Shown piece after piece: positions 1 to 7,270 of a DNA stretch of 16,277 nt (the first letter of the stretch is position 1; every line of letters starts with the position of its first letter). The translations under genes and the position numbers were made by a program. The stretch spans positions 1 to 16,277 of the forward strand of contig DAIRVC010000048.1 in the NCBI GenBank assembly GCA_036803025.1. The letters run 5' to 3'. This DNA comes from DAIRVC01 sp036803025 (GTDB lineage Bacteria; Chloroflexota; Anaerolineae; Anaerolineales; E44-bin32). Under the pieces are notes generated by a model, which saw nothing but the letters and a program-made list of their open reading frames with translations, searched no databases and was not told where the DNA came from.

Positions 1-660
1 CATGTACTTCTTGGCCACGCTGATGACCAGGCGCGAGTTGGCGGTGATCAGGTGCTCGCGGGCCGCCCACCCATCCTCGATGCCGACCTGCAGCTCTCGC
101 CGCCGCCGGTCGGAGCCGACCCCACGCGCCAGTTCCTCGCGAGCCTTGCGGCCGCGCTCGATGCGCTTGGCCAGCTGCACTTCCTGCTCGGCAGTCAGCA
201 GCGCGACGCGTCCGACCTCTTTGAGGTACAGCCCGACCGTATCGTCGGCATCCACGCCGGCGAGCTGGGCGTCCTCTTCCATCTCCTCGCGGCCCATGTC
301 CTCTTCGGCCAGCTCGGACTCGGCCGGCTCATCTGTCTCAGAGACGTCGTCCAAATAGGTGACGCCGGCCGCCAGCAACGCGGCGTAGGCCTCTTCGAGC
401 TGGTCGATATCGCGCTCGGCGTCGGGGAAGAGGGCCAGGATGTCATCGATGGTGACATAGCCCCGCTCCCGGCCGGTCTCGATCAACTGCTCGATCGCCG
501 GATTCTCTTCCTCGGCGGGCAGGGTCTCCTCGGCCGGCTCCTCGATCAGCCGCGGCTGCAGGTCGGCGCGCGCCCCTTTCCGGGTCTGCGGCCTCGCGGT
601 CCGGCCCGGGCGGTGCGGCCTGGTAGCCTTAGCTGCTCGGATACTGCGTCTCTTCGCCAT
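1..660 (-). CDS. rpoD: Primary RNA polymerase sigma factor (sigma-70, RpoD/SigA), N-terminal 220 residues, partial
   Basis: This is the N-terminal part of the housekeeping sigma factor, which directs RNA polymerase to -35/-10 promoters. The frame is open from the ATG at 660 to the window edge, 220 codons without a stop. The first ~35 residues are basic and rich in R, K and P. Residues ~57-105 look like region 1.1 (GYVTIDDILALFPD), the autoinhibitory segment of primary sigmas. An acidic linker rich in D and E follows. Region 1.2 is clear at ~140-165 (DTVGLYLKEVG, then EQEVQLAKRIERG). Region 2.1 begins near the edge (ANSRLVISVAKKYM), matching the conserved NLRLVVSVAKKY block. The presence of region 1.1 argues for the primary rather than an alternative sigma. 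Regions 2.2-4 lie outside the window. It follows the ABC operon on the same strand after 108 nt and may be read partly from it. No strong Shine-Dalgarno is seen before the ATG. Confidence 0.93.
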   Translation of the reverse strand, partial: MAKRRSIRAAKATRPHRPGRTARPQTRKGARADLQPRLIEEPAEETLPAEEENPAIEQLIETGRERGYVTIDDILALFPDAERDIDQLEEAYAALLAAGVTYLDDVSETDEPAESELAEEDMGREEMEEDAQLAGVDADDTVGLYLKEVGRVALLTAEQEVQLAKRIERGRKAREELARGVGSDRRRRELQVGIEDGWAAREHLITANSRLVISVAKKYM

Positions 661-768
661 TCACACTCTCGATGGACTGATCTGGTGCCGCCTCAATGCC
701 ACCGTTGAAGTCCACATTACCTCGGCAATGTTAACCCTTCGCTAACACCCGGGCACCAAGAAACACCT
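661..768. other. Intergenic region upstream of rpoD with a TGTTA-N9-TAACA inverted repeat
   Basis: These 108 nt separate the DUF4340 gene from rpoD. I could not pick a convincing -35/-10 pair reading toward rpoD. The one structured element is an inverted repeat at 729-747, with TGTTA and TAACA arms around a 9-nt spacer, in an AT-richer patch than its surroundings. It could be an operator or part of a promoter. There is no clear intrinsic terminator for the upstream operon. Confidence 0.3.
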
Positions 769-1404
769 TCAGGGAGTAATCGTTGCGGCCGACGCGCTGG
801 TCTCGGTCGCGGAAGGCGGGGCTACGGGCGTCCCCGTCTCCGGGGCCGGCGTTGGTGTCGCCGTCGGGACCGGGAGCGGATCGAGCAGGCCAAGCACTTC
901 GCTCAGCCCGTACTTGCTGAGCACCAGGACGCCGGCACGACCTTCCACTCGAACATAGGTCATGGTCCCGGTCGGAGCCTCGTCCCCCACCTCGAATGTC
1001 AGCTGGCGATCGTCATCCAGCCGGGCCGTCACCCGCTGGTGGGGCGCTTCCAGGCCGAAGACCGACAGGTCGTCCGCCTCGCTCAACTGGCTGCGCGGAA
1101 TGGGCTGCTCCAGCCAGGCTGCGGCCTGCTCCAGACGGAGCGCATCCGCCGGTCCCGCCAGCGGCTCAAGCAGCCACCACGTCCCATCCTCCCGCAGCTC
1201 GGCTGCCACGTGGGTCCCCGCATCCAGGTCTTCCACCTCTATCCAGACGACCTGGGAGGCGCCGACGTTCCATAGCGCCTGGAGCGTGGGCGTGGCCTCC
1301 TGGGCGGCGCCTTGCTCGGCCGGTCGGCCCCGCTGCCACCAGATGGTGAAGGCCAGGAGCAGCCCGAACATCCCAAGAACGATCCAGGTCCCTCGCCGAA
1401 TCAT
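769..1404 (-). CDS. DUF4340-type protein associated with the GldFG-like ABC transporter
   Basis: A 211-residue protein with one N-terminal membrane segment at ~7-24 (WIVLGMFGLLLAFTIWW) preceded by basic residues, so it is probably anchored with the rest outside the cytoplasm. The middle matches the DUF4340 pattern: a strand-rich domain with ELREDGTWWLLEP, then FGLEAPHQRVTARL, then EVGDEAPTGTMTYVRVEG. DUF4340 proteins commonly sit beside GldG-like proteins in such operons; their function is unknown. The C-terminal ~35 residues are a low-complexity Pro/Thr/Ala/Ser tail, probably extended. It is the last gene of the four-gene operon, starting 9 nt after the gldG-like stop. The Shine-Dalgarno is weak (GG about 10 nt before ATG), so translation may depend on coupling. 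The family call is by pattern; biochemical role unknown. Confidence 0.75.
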   Translation of the reverse strand: MIRRGTWIVLGMFGLLLAFTIWWQRGRPAEQGAAQEATPTLQALWNVGASQVVWIEVEDLDAGTHVAAELREDGTWWLLEPLAGPADALRLEQAAAWLEQPIPRSQLSEADDLSVFGLEAPHQRVTARLDDDRQLTFEVGDEAPTGTMTYVRVEGRAGVLVLSKYGLSEVLGLLDPLPVPTATPTPAPETGTPVAPPSATETSASAATITP

Positions 1405-1413
1405 GGTCGCAAC

Positions 1414-2964
1414 CTAAGCCTGCTTGCGCCGGCGCAGCCAGACCAGGATGCCGGCCACAATCACCGCACCGGGCACGAGCACCACGGAAACCAACAGGAT
1501 CAACCCCTGGACCTGAACCGAGGGGGGCACGACCAATCGCTGCGTGGTCGTCCGGGCGGTCAAGTCGATCAGGTTTTCCTGCTCGGCCGCCCAGTCGATG
1601 CTGTTGACGAGCAGATCCCGGTTGCCCAGCTGTGTCACCCAGGAATTGGTGCCCAGGTCTGAGTCGCCGAACACGACCACCCGAGCGCCCGTGGCGGCGT
1701 TCTCGGCGCTGACCGCCAACGTCAGCGGGCCGGTGACATCGGCCGTCTCGTCGAACTCGGGCAGTTCCTGTGTCTGCAGGAAGCGCATGTCGGTCTCGCC
1801 CCAGGAGATATCACTGGTGGTCACCAACGCGGTCTGCGTGACCCCGTCCACCCCGCCGAGTGTCAAGGAGCGGGCGCCGGGGAAGAGGCTGGCCAGATTG
1901 TCCAGCCGAGCCGTGACCGCATGATCGCCGTAGCCGAACGAGACGGCCACCAGGAAGCTGCTCGAGCGGGGTTCGATGACCAGGTCGTCGTTCACCCGGA
2001 TCCCCCAGCTCTCCTCCAGGTAGTCGAGCAGAGGCTGCCCCGGCTGCGCGGCCTCGGTCTCGACCGACGGCTGCAGCAGAAGCACCAGCGAGCCGCCGGA
2101 GTCGAGGTAGCTCCCCAGGGCTTCGACCTCTGCCTGGCTGAGGCCGAAGGTCGGCCCGGCCACGATCACAACCATCGCCTCGGCCGGGATGTTCGGATCG
2201 GCCAGAAGGTTGAGCGAGTTGACGGTGTAGTTCTTCCCCGTCAGCGCATCCCGCAGCTGCGAGTAGCCGGCGTCGCTGACATCATCCAGATCGGCCTCGC
2301 CGTGGCCGGTCAGCAGGTAGACGTTGCGCGGATCGGGATTCGAGAGCCGCACCAGCGCGCCGGTAATCTCCTGCTCGCTGCCAAAGGACAGGACTTCCGA
2401 GCGGTCGCCGACGGTGACGACCAGGCTGCCGTCGCGCTCGACGCCCAACTGGCGGGCAAGCAAGGGATTCTCGACCGGGTCGATGAACTCGTAGCTCAGC
2501 AGCCCGTCGCTTTCACGCTGGTATTCCTCGAGCAGGGGCCGGATGTTCTCACGCGAGCCCTCCAGATCGACCGTGTAGAACCCCTGGATCACTGCCGGCT
2601 CGGCAAGCGCGGCCAGGGTCAAACCGGTCTCAGGCGCCAGGGTGTACTGCTGGTCCTCGGTCAAGTCGGCGCGAGCCGGGTTGGCGAAGGCCAGGATGTT
2701 GAGCAGCACCAGGATCCCCAGGACCCCCAGGCTGATCAGCAGGCTGTTGCTGCCGTGCCGGGCCTGGCGCCCCGTCAGCGCGCGCCGCACGCGCGCCAGG
2801 TCGAGGGCGATCGCCGCGACCAGCGCCGCGGCCGCCAGCTCAAGAGCGACCCAGGCGTAGACATCCATCTGCCGGTTGACGACATACCAGGCCCCGAAGG
2901 CCAGCAGCAGCACCAGCGCCGCGCCGTACAAGGGCGTGGCCAATTGACGCCAGTCGCGCTTCAT
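1414..2964 (-). CDS. GldG-like ABC transporter auxiliary protein
   Basis: A 516-residue membrane protein of the GldG/ABC-transporter-auxiliary family. Three hydrophobic segments lie near residues ~13-30, ~36-56 and ~74-95. After them comes the family-typical stretch ARADLTEDQQYTLAPET, then a large probably extracytoplasmic domain containing VYLLTGHGEADLDD, VVIVAGPTFGLSQAE, LGSYLDSGGSLVLLLQP and VVVFGDSDLGTN. A C-terminal membrane helix (~485-507) ends in RRRKQA. In Bacteroidetes the homologue works with GldA and GldF in gliding; in other phyla the substrate is unknown. I chose the second ATG (2964), not the first (2970): AAGGAG at 2971-2976 touches the first ATG but lies 6 nt before the second. 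The second start also overlaps the permease stop as ATGA, a typical coupling arrangement. Confidence 0.85.
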   Translation of the reverse strand: MKRDWRQLATPLYGAALVLLLAFGAWYVVNRQMDVYAWVALELAAAALVAAIALDLARVRRALTGRQARHGSNSLLISLGVLGILVLLNILAFANPARADLTEDQQYTLAPETGLTLAALAEPAVIQGFYTVDLEGSRENIRPLLEEYQRESDGLLSYEFIDPVENPLLARQLGVERDGSLVVTVGDRSEVLSFGSEQEITGALVRLSNPDPRNVYLLTGHGEADLDDVSDAGYSQLRDALTGKNYTVNSLNLLADPNIPAEAMVVIVAGPTFGLSQAEVEALGSYLDSGGSLVLLLQPSVETEAAQPGQPLLDYLEESWGIRVNDDLVIEPRSSSFLVAVSFGYGDHAVTARLDNLASLFPGARSLTLGGVDGVTQTALVTTSDISWGETDMRFLQTQELPEFDETADVTGPLTLAVSAENAATGARVVVFGDSDLGTNSWVTQLGNRDLLVNSIDWAAEQENLIDLTARTTTQRLVVPPSVQVQGLILLVSVVLVPGAVIVAGILVWLRRRKQA

Positions 2965-3695
2965 CGCCATCTCCTTGCCTCAACCACCTGGCTGGCCAGA
3001 AAGAGCGCCAGCGTTGCCAGGCTGAGGAAGTAGACGGCGTCGGTCAAATCCACCACGCCCCGGTAGAAGTGGGTGTAGTAGTGGTCCACGAAACTCAGAT
3101 AGCGAATGACCTCGCTCCCCGCCCCGGTCGCCGTGCTGGCGAATCCGCCGATGATCCACAGGCCGAGGAGCAACCCCAACGTCGTGAAGAATGCGGCCAC
3201 GCTGCTGGAGAAGAAGGAAGAGACAAGCACCCCGACTGCGACCATGGCCATGGTCATGGCGCCGAGGCCCAGGTAGGCCGAAACCAGGACCCCCTGGTCG
3301 ATCCCCGGCGAGGTCATGCGGTTGAGGATGAGCGGATAGACCCAGGTCACTCCGAGCAGGCACCACAGGAACCCGGTGGCGCCCAGCCACTTGCCGACGA
3401 CCAGCTCCCAGTCGCGGACTGGCGCCGTCAAGAGCAGCTCGATCGTCCCCTGGCGGTGCTCATCCGCCAGCAAGCGCATGGTCAGCGCCGGCGTGGCAAA
3501 AATCAGGATTGTCACCAGCGGGCCGACGACCATGCGCCCGTCGGGGGAGATCTGTCCGTTGACCAGCCCCACGTAGATGTTGATCGAGAAGATCCCCCCC
3601 AGGATCAGCAGCACGACGGCCGCCACGGTGTAGGCCACCGGGGAGGCGAAATACGTCCGGAACTCCCGGCCGGCGATGATCCACGCGTTGCGCAT
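2961..3695 (-). CDS. ABC-2 type transporter permease (GldF-like)
   Basis: A 244-residue integral membrane protein that would form the transmembrane channel for the ATPase encoded just upstream. It begins with MRNAWIIAGREFRTYFASP, the usual ABC-2 permease opening (a cytoplasmic amphipathic stretch with the REF/YF motif). About six hydrophobic segments follow, roughly at 20-42, 59-80, 104-125, 140-165, 168-190 and 217-236. The stretch MRLLADEHRQGTIELLLTAPV at ~73-93 is the conserved cytoplasmic loop of GldF/NatB-type permeases that contacts the ATPase. The start is 3 nt after the ATPase stop, with GGGGGAG at a suitable distance, and the stop overlaps the next gene by 4 nt. The transported substrate cannot be told from sequence. 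Confidence 0.9.
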   Translation of the reverse strand: MRNAWIIAGREFRTYFASPVAYTVAAVVLLILGGIFSINIYVGLVNGQISPDGRMVVGPLVTILIFATPALTMRLLADEHRQGTIELLLTAPVRDWELVVGKWLGATGFLWCLLGVTWVYPLILNRMTSPGIDQGVLVSAYLGLGAMTMAMVAVGVLVSSFFSSSVAAFFTTLGLLLGLWIIGGFASTATGAGSEVIRYLSFVDHYYTHFYRGVVDLTDAVYFLSLATLALFLASQVVEARRWR

Positions 3696-3698
3696 GTC

Positions 3699-4637
3699 CT
3701 ACTCCCCCGCCTTCTCTGCAGGTTCTTCGCGGGTGAGCTCCAGGAAGATCTCCTCCAGGCTGATGCCGCGCCCGCGCAGCTCAAGCAGATCCATCCCCGC
3801 TTCGACCACCCGGCGTGCGACGCGCGGCCGGATATCGACGCCCGGCGCGCTGGTCACCTCGACCTCGCCTTCGACCTCGCCGGGCTGGACGGAAGTAACG
3901 TCGGCGATCGCCGACAGCAGCTGGACCAGCTCGCCCGTCTCACCGGCCGTGCGCACCAGCAGCCGCTCGGCCCCGGCCAGCTGCGCCTGCAGATTGGCCG
4001 GAGTGTCCTCGGCGACGATCTCCCCTCGATTGATGATCATCACCCGATCGCAGACCTGCTGCGCCTCGGACAGAATGTGGGTGGACAGCAGAACGGTCCG
4101 CTCCCGGCCGAGGTCCTGGATGAGCTTGCGCACCTCGATGATCTGGGCCGGGTCCAGCCCGATCGTCGGCTCATCCAGGACGAGGACTTCGGGCTGATGG
4201 AGCAAAGCCTGGGCCAGGCCCACCCGCTGGCGCAAACCCTTGGAGAGGTTGCCGATGTAGCTCGCCGCCCGCTCGCTCAGATGGACCTCGTCGATCACGG
4301 CCTCGACGCGTTCGTCCAGGTCAGGGACCCGGCGCAGTGAGCCCATGAACTCCAGGTACTCGACGACCGACATCTCCGGGTAGAGCGGGACGGTCTCGGG
4401 CAGGTAGCCGATCCGTCGGCGGACCTCCAACGACTGCTCGACGACGTCGTAGCCGGCCACCCGGGCAGTCCCGCTCGTGGGCGGCATAAAGCCGGTCAGG
4501 ATGCGCAAGGTTGTCGTCTTCCCGGCGCCATTCGGCCCCAGGAACCCGAGGATCTCGCCCTTGTCGGCGTGGAACGTCAGACCCCGGATGGCAGGATGTT
4601 GACCGTAGAGTTTGGTCAGGCCTTCGACCTGGATCAT
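3699..4637 (-). CDS. ABC transporter ATP-binding protein (GldA/NatA-like)
   Basis: A 312-residue ATPase that energises the permease downstream. Walker A GPNGAGKTT is at 34-42. IGYLPE (76-81) occupies the Q-loop with Glu in place of Gln, a common variant in this subgroup. The signature is LSKGLRQRVGLAQAL from 131, Walker B VLVLDEPT at 151-158, D-loop GLDP at 160-163 and the switch histidine in STH at 185-187. The C-terminal ~90 residues form the extra domain seen in GldA/NatA proteins. The frame stays open back to 4763, but the start at 4637 is preferred: GAGGAAG lies just upstream, homology begins at MIQVEGLTKLYG, and the longer start would fall on the operon's -10 hexamer. First gene of the four-gene operon. 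Confidence 0.93.
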   Translation of the reverse strand: MIQVEGLTKLYGQHPAIRGLTFHADKGEILGFLGPNGAGKTTTLRILTGFMPPTSGTARVAGYDVVEQSLEVRRRIGYLPETVPLYPEMSVVEYLEFMGSLRRVPDLDERVEAVIDEVHLSERAASYIGNLSKGLRQRVGLAQALLHQPEVLVLDEPTIGLDPAQIIEVRKLIQDLGRERTVLLSTHILSEAQQVCDRVMIINRGEIVAEDTPANLQAQLAGAERLLVRTAGETGELVQLLSAIADVTSVQPGEVEGEVEVTSAPGVDIRPRVARRVVEAGMDLLELRGRGISLEEIFLELTREEPAEKAGE

Positions 4638-4761
4638 GCTCTTCCTCGAAGGAACGCCGAATGATGACGGATGGCGCCTTGCGCCAGGCTGCCGGCGAGG
4701 CAGCCGTCGTGTCGGGACGGGCCCCGGGGGACGGAGACCATCCTGTGAGAAGCCCTGGAAC

Positions 4762-4791
4762 ACTATACAGAATATGAGAGAGCCAAGTCAA
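4762..4791 (-). promoter_or_regulatory. Sigma70-type promoter of the ABC transporter operon
   Basis: Reading leftward, TTGACT (4786-4791) is followed after 18 nt by TATAGT (4762-4767). Transcription would start near 4755 and give a 5' leader of about 118 nt before the ATPase ATG at 4637. The match is 5 of 6 at both hexamers. No strong hairpin was recognised in the leader. Confidence 0.75.
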
Positions 4792-4856
4792 GCAGGGGTG
4801 AGCCTTCTCATCAAACGCTCATTCTGAAGGGGAGCCCTCCCCCGCAGGGGCTTGGC

Positions 4857-4885
4857 TTGACATGCCCAGTACCCCTCAGTACAAT
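4857..4885 (+). promoter_or_regulatory. Sigma70-type promoter of hppA
   Basis: TTGACA (4857-4862) and TACAAT (4880-4885) are separated by exactly 17 nt: full consensus at -35 and 5 of 6 at -10. Transcription would start near 4892, about 48 nt before the hppA ATG. The in-frame ATG at 4862 overlaps the -35 box and cannot be the start. The -35 boxes of this and the leftward ABC promoter are about 65 bp apart, so the two divergent units share one control region. Confidence 0.85.
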
Positions 4886-4939
4886 CACGGCGCTTCCCCG
4901 GACCGACCTACAATCGAACCAGGAGGACATGTACTCATC

Positions 4940-7249
4940 ATGGAAGGTCTGACCACCTTCGAGCAGGTCGCCCTGTACGCCGTCCTGGGCGTGGCGATCC
5001 TGGGGCTCCTGTACGCCCTGTTCCTGCGCCGCCAGATCCTTCGGGAAGACAAGGGGACCCCGAAGATGCAGGAAGTCTGGGGAGCCATCCGGGACGGTGC
5101 AGATGCCTACCTGCAACGCCAGCTTCGGTCGATCGTCCCCCTCATCGCCGTCCTGACAGTCGCCCTGTTCCTCTCGGTCTATATCGTCCCCCCCTCCCCG
5201 GAAGCCATGGAGCGTTTCGCCGGGCAGAGCGAGGAAAGCGTCCGCCTGATCATCGGCATCGGGCGAGCAGTGGCGTTCGTCCTGGGCGCGCTGTTCAGCC
5301 TGTCGGTGGGCCAGATCGGGATGCGCATGGCCGTTCAAGGGAACGTCCGCGTCGCCTCCGCCGCACGGCGGTCCTTCGGGGACGCACTGCGCATCGCCTA
5401 CCGCACTGGGACGATCACCGGGATGCTGACCGACGGGCTGGGCCTGTTCGGCGGGACGATCATCTTCCTGTATTTCGGCAAGGCGGCCCCGGATGCCCTG
5501 CTGGGATTCGGTTTCGGCGGCACGCTGTTGGCGCTGTTCATGCGCGTTGGCGGCGGAATCTTCACTAAGGCGGCTGACGTCGGGGCCGATCTGGTCGGCA
5601 AGATCGAAGCCGGCATCCCCGAAGACGACCCGCGCAACCCGGCCGTGATCGCCGATCTGGTCGGCGACAACGTCGGCGACTGCGCCGGTATGGCCGCCGA
5701 CATCTTCGAGTCCTATGAGGTCACCATCGTCTCCGGCCTGATCCTCGGACTGGCATTGACCTCGGTCACCGGGCATATTGAGTGGATCATCTACCCGCTG
5801 CTGGTGCGCGGCATCGGCGTGCTATCGTCCATCATCGGCACCTATCTGGTCCGCAGCGGCCCAGGCAAGTCGGGGGACGCCATGAAGGCGATCTTCACCG
5901 GCTTCCTCTCCTCGGCCGCGATCTCGGTCGTGCTCTTCGGGGTGGTGGGCTACCTTTATATGCGGGACGTCCCGGGCGGCTGGTGGCGCCCGTTCCTGGC
6001 CACGGCGGTCGGCGTCCTGCTGGCCATCGTGATCGACCGCCTGACCGAGTACTTCACCGGCACCCATGCCGGGCCCGTGCGCGGCATCAAGAAGGCGGCC
6101 GATACCGGGCCGGCGACATTGATCCTCTCCGGCATTTCGGTCGGGTACGAGTCGTCGGTCTGGTCGATCCTCGTCATCGCCGCGACGATTTTCGCCTCGA
6201 TCGCTATCTTCGGCGGGGTCGACCCGGCCGCCTCGGCCGTGTACGTCCTGTACGGGGTGGCCATGGCCGGTATCGGCATGCTCACACTGACCGGCAACAA
6301 CGTGGCCATGGACTCGTACGGCCCGATCTCCGACAACGCCAACGGCATCGGCGAGCTCTCCTGGCACGGGCTGCAGGACGAGGATACGCGCCAGGCGCGC
6401 CAGATCATGGCCGACCTGGACGGCGTCGGCAACACGACCAAGGCCATCACCAAGGGTGTGGCCATCGGCTCCGCCGTGATCGCGGCGGTGTCGCTGTTCG
6501 GATCGTACCTGGTCGACGTCAGCCGCGCCCAGGCCTCGGCCGGCATCCCGCTCGCCGAACGGATCAGCACCCTCGGCATCCGCGTCGAGGTGCCGCAGGT
6601 CTTCATCGGAATGCTCATCGGCGGGGCGCTGCCGTGGCTGTTCTCGTCTTTCGCCATCAATGCCGTGAGTCGGGCGGCCTCCTTGATCGTGCAGGAGGTC
6701 CGCCGCCAGTTCAAGTTGGGCGTGCTGGAAGGGAAGGTGCCGCCCGACTACCAGAAGGCGGTCGAGATCTCGACCCAGGCGGCGCAGAAAGAGCTCATCC
6801 CGCTGGCGCTGCTCGGCGTGATCACCCCGATCGTCGTCGGTCTGGTGCTCCAGGTCGAGGCGCTGGGCGGCTTCCTGGCCGGCATCATCCTCTCGGGACA
6901 GCTGCTGGCCGTGTTCATGAACAACGCCGGCGGGGCCTGGGATAACGCCAAGAAGATCATCGAGGACGAACCCGACGACCCGGCTGCCAACACCGGCAAG
7001 GGCTCCGAACGGCACAAGGCCAGCGTGGTCGGCGACACCGTCGGCGACCCGATGAAGGACACAGCCGGTCCGGCTTTAAACCCGATGATCAAGGTCGTCA
7101 ACTTGGTGTCGGTCATCATCGCCCCGGTCGTGGTTCAATATCGCACGCTGGGGGTGGTGGGCTGGATCATCATGGTGGTCCTGCTGGCGGCCTTGGGTTG
7201 GGCGATCTGGCAAAGCAAGCGGCACGTGCCTGCGCCGGGCGGCAGCTGA
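4940..7249 (+). CDS. hppA: Membrane-bound proton-pumping pyrophosphatase, K+-independent type
   Basis: This 769-residue integral membrane enzyme couples PPi hydrolysis to cation transport out of the cytoplasm. The PPi/Mg-binding motifs are all present: DVGADLVGKIE from D213 (with the conserved lysine and glutamate), DLVGDNVGDCAGMAADIFE around 241-255, SDNANGIGE from ~464, and GDTVGDPMKDTAGPALNP from ~698. The subtype-determining segment reads GNTTKAITKG with lysine at 501. In this family a lysine there (alanine in the other class) marks K+-independent enzymes, which are H+ pumps; H+ specificity is therefore inferred. The length is typical. The start is the ATG at 4940 (MEGLTTFEQ), because the longer reading frame begins in the promoter. 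AGGAGG at 4921-4926 is 13 nt away, a long spacing. First gene of a probable three-gene unit. Confidence 0.95.
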   Translation: MEGLTTFEQVALYAVLGVAILGLLYALFLRRQILREDKGTPKMQEVWGAIRDGADAYLQRQLRSIVPLIAVLTVALFLSVYIVPPSPEAMERFAGQSEESVRLIIGIGRAVAFVLGALFSLSVGQIGMRMAVQGNVRVASAARRSFGDALRIAYRTGTITGMLTDGLGLFGGTIIFLYFGKAAPDALLGFGFGGTLLALFMRVGGGIFTKAADVGADLVGKIEAGIPEDDPRNPAVIADLVGDNVGDCAGMAADIFESYEVTIVSGLILGLALTSVTGHIEWIIYPLLVRGIGVLSSIIGTYLVRSGPGKSGDAMKAIFTGFLSSAAISVVLFGVVGYLYMRDVPGGWWRPFLATAVGVLLAIVIDRLTEYFTGTHAGPVRGIKKAADTGPATLILSGISVGYESSVWSILVIAATIFASIAIFGGVDPAASAVYVLYGVAMAGIGMLTLTGNNVAMDSYGPISDNANGIGELSWHGLQDEDTRQARQIMADLDGVGNTTKAITKGVAIGSAVIAAVSLFGSYLVDVSRAQASAGIPLAERISTLGIRVEVPQVFIGMLIGGALPWLFSSFAINAVSRAASLIVQEVRRQFKLGVLEGKVPPDYQKAVEISTQAAQKELIPLALLGVITPIVVGLVLQVEALGGFLAGIILSGQLLAVFMNNAGGAWDNAKKIIEDEPDDPAANTGKGSERHKASVVGDTVGDPMKDTAGPALNPMIKVVNLVSVIIAPVVVQYRTLGVVGWIIMVVLLAALGWAIWQSKRHVPAPGGS

Positions 7250-7270
7250 CGGCGCGCGCCGGTCACGATC

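Noticed and set aside
4638..4763. 42-residue N-terminal extension of the ABC ATPase
   Set aside because: The start would coincide with the operon's -10 hexamer; the extension is R/P-rich non-homologous sequence and a good Shine-Dalgarno precedes the start at 4637.
4862..4939. N-terminal extension of hppA from the ATG at 4862
   Set aside because: It overlaps the -35 box and contains the -10 box of the hppA promoter, has no Shine-Dalgarno and no family similarity.
4929..4952. Seven-codon ORF (MYSSWKV) overlapping the hppA start out of frame
   Set aside because: AGGAGG is only 2 nt from its ATG, too close for normal initiation; probably chance, although the real hppA ATG is oddly far (13 nt) from the same Shine-Dalgarno.
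5822..7015. Long minus-strand open frame opposite hppA (397 codons)
   Set aside because: It is an antisense shadow of hppA: D/H/R-rich composition, no recognisable domain. The same applies to 3069-4340 plus (opposite the permease/ATPase), 4811-5776 minus and 1921-3033 plus.
7251..7260. GGCGCGCGCC palindrome after hppA
   Set aside because: Too short and without a loop to act as a terminator; simple GC alternation is frequent in this genome.
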